Source: Rhizobium sp. Root1220
GTDB lineage: Bacteria > Pseudomonadota > Alphaproteobacteria > Rhizobiales > Rhizobiaceae
Reading direction: 5' to 3'
NCBI RefSeq assembly: GCF_001426265.1
Contig: NZ_LMDG01000035.1
Location: forward strand, 62,001 to 126,000
Length of the DNA: 64,000 nt
A model generated the notes under the pieces. That model was not told the DNA's origin and did no database searches. It was given only the letters and a program-made list of their open reading frames with translations. A program made the translations under genes and the position numbers. Each line of letters starts with the position of its first letter. Position 1 is the stretch's first letter. Positions 61,695 to 64,000 of this stretch are shown here, piece after piece.

Positions 61695-63116
61695 CTATCT
61701 CCGCGCGGCGCGGGTGAAGAGTTGATCGAGCAGCTTCAACGCCAAGTCAATCTCCTCGTAAGTAATGAGCAGATTTGGCGCCAGCGTAATGACGTTCTTG
61801 TGGTAGCCGCCGACATCCAGCACCAAGCCGTACATCTGCGTCCCGACTTGAAGATCACCCTTCATGCCCTCGTCACAGAGCCAGTCCATGGTCGCCTTGT
61901 CGGGCGTAAAGCCGTCCTCCTGGCAGATTTCTGCCCGCAGCGCGAGACCCAGCCCGTCGACGTCGCCGATGATGGCATGGCGCCTCTGGAGCTGCTTCAA
62001 CCCGTCGAGGAAATAGGCGCCCTTGGCCATCACCGTTGTGCCAAAGTCCTTCTCCTCCAGCATCTTCATGGTCTCCAGCGCCACTGCGGTCCCCATTGGA
62101 TTGCTTGCGAATGTCGAGTGTGTCGATCCCGGCGGGAAGATATCGGGATTGATCATTTCCTCCCGTGCCCAGACACCCGAGAGGGGGTTGAGGCCGTTCG
62201 TGATCGCCTTGCCGAACACGAGGATGTCTGGCTGAACGCCGAAATGCTCGATCGACCAGAGCTTGCCGGTGCGGTAGACGCCCATCTGGATCTCGTCGAC
62301 GACGAGCAGGATGCCATGCTCGTCCAGCACCTTCTTAAGCTCTGAGAAAAAGTTCATCGGCGGGATGACATAGCCGCCCGTGCCTTGGATCGGCTCGATG
62401 TAGAAGGCGGCATATTCCGCCTTGCCGACTTTCGGATCCCAGACGCCGTTGTACTCACTCTCGAACAGCCGGGCGAACCTGCGCACGCATTCGTGGCCGT
62501 ATTCCTCCTTCGACATGCCCTTCGGGCCGCGGAAGTGATATGGAAACTCGACGAACTGCGCCCGTTCTCCGAAATGACCGAAGCGGCGGCGATAGCGATA
62601 GCTAGAGGTGATCGACGAGGCCCCGAGCGTGCGCCCGTGATAGCCGCCTTCGAAGGCGAACATCAGGCTCTTGCCGCCGGTATAGTTGCGCACCAGCTTC
62701 AGCGAATCCTCGATCGCCTGCGAGCCGCCGACGTTGAAGTGAACGCGGCCCTTGCGCCCGAACTTGTGCTCCGCATCCCGCGCGATCATGGCCGCGAGTT
62801 CGACTTTCTCGCGATGCAGGTACTGGGAGGCGACCTGCGGCAGCCGGTCGAGTTGCCGATGGGCGGCCTCGTTCAGGCGCTCGTTGCGGTAGCCGAAATT
62901 GACAGCCGAATACCACATCTGCAAATCGAGGAAGGGCGTACCGGCTGCGTCGTAGAGGTAGGATCCTTCGCATTCCTCGAAGAATTTCGGCTCCGGGGAA
63001 TAGTGGACGGTGTCGCCGAACGAGCAGTAGGTCTCCTCAAGGGAGCGCAGTTCTGCCTCGCTTCGGGCCGGCGATGGGCGTACGCCGCCCGTGATGTCAA
63101 CAATGTTGGTTTTCAT
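61695..63116 (-). CDS. Class III (GABA-type) aminotransferase
   Basis: The 473-residue PLP enzyme starts MKTNIVDITGGVRPSPARSE and has the fold-type I class III motifs: GGSQAIEDSLKLVRNYTG, FEGGYHGRTLGASS, VVDEIQMGVYRTG and the PLP lysine in ILVFGKAITNGLNPLSG. These enzymes move an amino group to or from an omega-amine such as a diamine, GABA or amino-aldehyde. It follows the HAD phosphatase by 19 bases. The long frame to 63413 is a shadow of that gene. Confidence 0.9.
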   Translation of the reverse strand: MKTNIVDITGGVRPSPARSEAELRSLEETYCSFGDTVHYSPEPKFFEECEGSYLYDAAGTPFLDLQMWYSAVNFGYRNERLNEAAHRQLDRLPQVASQYLHREKVELAAMIARDAEHKFGRKGRVHFNVGGSQAIEDSLKLVRNYTGGKSLMFAFEGGYHGRTLGASSITSSYRYRRRFGHFGERAQFVEFPYHFRGPKGMSKEEYGHECVRRFARLFESEYNGVWDPKVGKAEYAAFYIEPIQGTGGYVIPPMNFFSELKKVLDEHGILLVVDEIQMGVYRTGKLWSIEHFGVQPDILVFGKAITNGLNPLSGVWAREEMINPDIFPPGSTHSTFASNPMGTAVALETMKMLEEKDFGTTVMAKGAYFLDGLKQLQRRHAIIGDVDGLGLALRAEICQEDGFTPDKATMDWLCDEGMKGDLQVGTQMYGLVLDVGGYHKNVITLAPNLLITYEEIDLALKLLDQLFTRAARR

Positions 63117-63135
63117 TTTGCGCCTTTTGTCTGTG

Positions 63136-63819
63136 TCATACGGTGATGGGTTGAGTGATGACGCGGTCCCGCTCGAGGATGCCGGGCAGGATCGTCTTGA
63201 ATGTCTCAAGAAGGTCGGTGAAGTCCGTGAAGCCGTAGTAGGGGATGCCTTGCTCGATGCAGTGGTCCGCAAGCTTGTCTTTCGCGAAGACGACGCTTGC
63301 CCGCGCGGATACGCAGAAGTCGCTTCGCCCGTCGCCGATATAAATCTGCTGCGTCGTGCCATTGATGACGGCACACTTGCAGACACCGGCATCGGCAGTG
63401 CAACAGGAAGCACTGAACGGCGACGTCAGCGAATAAAAGGCATCGTCATCGTCATGCAGCCGAACCAGCCGGTTCGCGATGATGGGCAGGAGGTGGATGC
63501 CGTGGGCGACGAGAATGCGACGAATGAAGTAGTCGACACCGTCGCTGACGACTGCCACCGGGATGCCGAAATCTACGCAGGCGTCCAGAAAGCGGTCGAA
63601 GCCGGGATCTATCGCCACTTTGTCCAGCAAGCCGTCGAGTTCGCTCCGGCTGGCGCGAATGAGGGCGACCTGGCGACGCATGCATTCGGCCGAGCCGATC
63701 AGCCCCTGCTTCCACTCGCTTTCGATTGCCTCCCACTCGGGGCTGGCAAAGCGGGAGAGAACCAGATCGGTTGCATCCTCGACGGAGATCGTCCCGTCGA
63801 AATCACAAAACACCTGCAT
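63136..63819 (-). CDS. HAD-family phosphatase (MtnX/SerB-like)
   Basis: The 227-residue protein starts MQVFCDFDGTISVEDATDLV with the HAD nucleophile motif DFDGT, then VVSDGVDYFIRR and GDGRSDFCVSARASVVFAKD as motifs II to IV. It resembles HAD-IB phosphatases such as MtnX and phosphoserine phosphatase. It opens the eight-gene operon and probably removes a phosphate from a pathway intermediate. A TTG at 63831 is less likely than the ATG at 63819, which has GGAG ahead. Confidence 0.87.
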   Translation of the reverse strand: MQVFCDFDGTISVEDATDLVLSRFASPEWEAIESEWKQGLIGSAECMRRQVALIRASRSELDGLLDKVAIDPGFDRFLDACVDFGIPVAVVSDGVDYFIRRILVAHGIHLLPIIANRLVRLHDDDDAFYSLTSPFSASCCTADAGVCKCAVINGTTQQIYIGDGRSDFCVSARASVVFAKDKLADHCIEQGIPYYGFTDFTDLLETFKTILPGILERDRVITQPITV

Positions 63820-63910
63820 GAAGCACTCCAAAACTTACTTTCTGGGAGTGTTTAACAAGCGTCGATGATCGCGACCTGAGGCGAAGATGAAGCGAAAATG
63901 AAAAAGTCGA

Positions 63911-64000
63911 TTATTTGCTTTTTTGCAGCAACAAATCGACCTGCAGTCCCTTGCCCCAATTGGGTGTGGCGAGCGCAATCATCGCCGACAGGCGATCGGC
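63911..64000 (-). CDS. C-terminal end of an unidentified protein (cut by window edge)
   Basis: The reverse strand from the window edge reads 29 codons (ending GKGLQVDLLLQKSK) to a TAA at 63911. The frame is open to the edge and lies on the same strand as the operon, 91 bases ahead of the HAD gene. Too little is visible for a family call. Confidence 0.4.
   Translation of the reverse strand, partial: ADRLSAMIALATPNWGKGLQVDLLLQKSK

Noticed and set aside
1..64000. tRNA, rRNA, CRISPR arrays, complete insertion sequences and riboswitches
   Set aside because: None was recognised on either strand by eye; a covariance-model scan could still reveal small RNAs.

Overview
The window looks like part of a large secondary replicon (megaplasmid or chromid) of a Rhizobiaceae-type alphaproteobacterium. 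The evidence is a repA gene of the repABC replication and partition type at the left edge, GC-rich codon use, and a dense set of solute ABC transporters each beside its own GntR, LacI, LysR or AraC regulator. I saw no rRNA, tRNA, CRISPR array or complete insertion sequence. Everything here is read from sequence and family knowledge; no database search was run.

Layout. 1-5.6 kb: partial repA, a GlsB/YeaQ-type membrane protein, an entericidin-like mini-lipoprotein, a small lipoprotein with a paralogue at 21.4 kb, a coiled-coil/TM protein and a PAS-PAS hybrid histidine kinase. 5.6-13.5 kb: a GntR-led operon with a peptide-type ABC importer and a gamma-glutamyltransferase that lacks a signal peptide. 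13.8-24.8 kb: a sugar-acid catabolic island with a DenD-like dehydrogenase, FAD-linked 2-hydroxyacid dehydrogenase, GntR, FAH-family enzyme, truncated TRAP permease remnant, EamA transporter, enolase-superfamily dehydratase, IlvD/Edd dehydratase and LysR. Related TCAGAC-containing inverted repeats precede three of its transcription units. 24.8-34.8 kb: an AraC regulator divergent from a CUT1 sugar ABC operon ending in a Gfo/Idh-aldo/keto reductase fusion, then two more Gfo/Idh oxidoreductases. 35.0-37.8 kb: a copper-handling operon. 38.2-42.4 kb: an orphan solute-binding protein, a quinone-oxidoreductase-like gene beside a LysR gene, and rsgA.

42.7-49.6 kb is a ribitol catabolic operon (binding protein, ATPase, permease, ribitol 2-dehydrogenase, FGGY pentulose kinase) with a divergent LacI regulator and a striking 36-bp palindrome between them. 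49.6-54.8 kb is a second LacI-controlled, ribose-type ABC transporter. 55.0-55.9 kb is a MipA/OmpV outer-membrane protein.

55.8-63.8 kb is the most unusual region. It is an eight-gene, tightly coupled operon encoding a HAD phosphatase, class III aminotransferase, arginase-like protein, SMR-type membrane protein, membrane fatty-acid desaturase, an alpha/beta hydrolase with cysteine in the nucleophile position, a GNAT acyltransferase, and an SMR-domain fused to a cyclopropane-fatty-acid-synthase-like methyltransferase. I infer that it makes and translocates a modified amino-lipid or acylated amine; the product is unknown.
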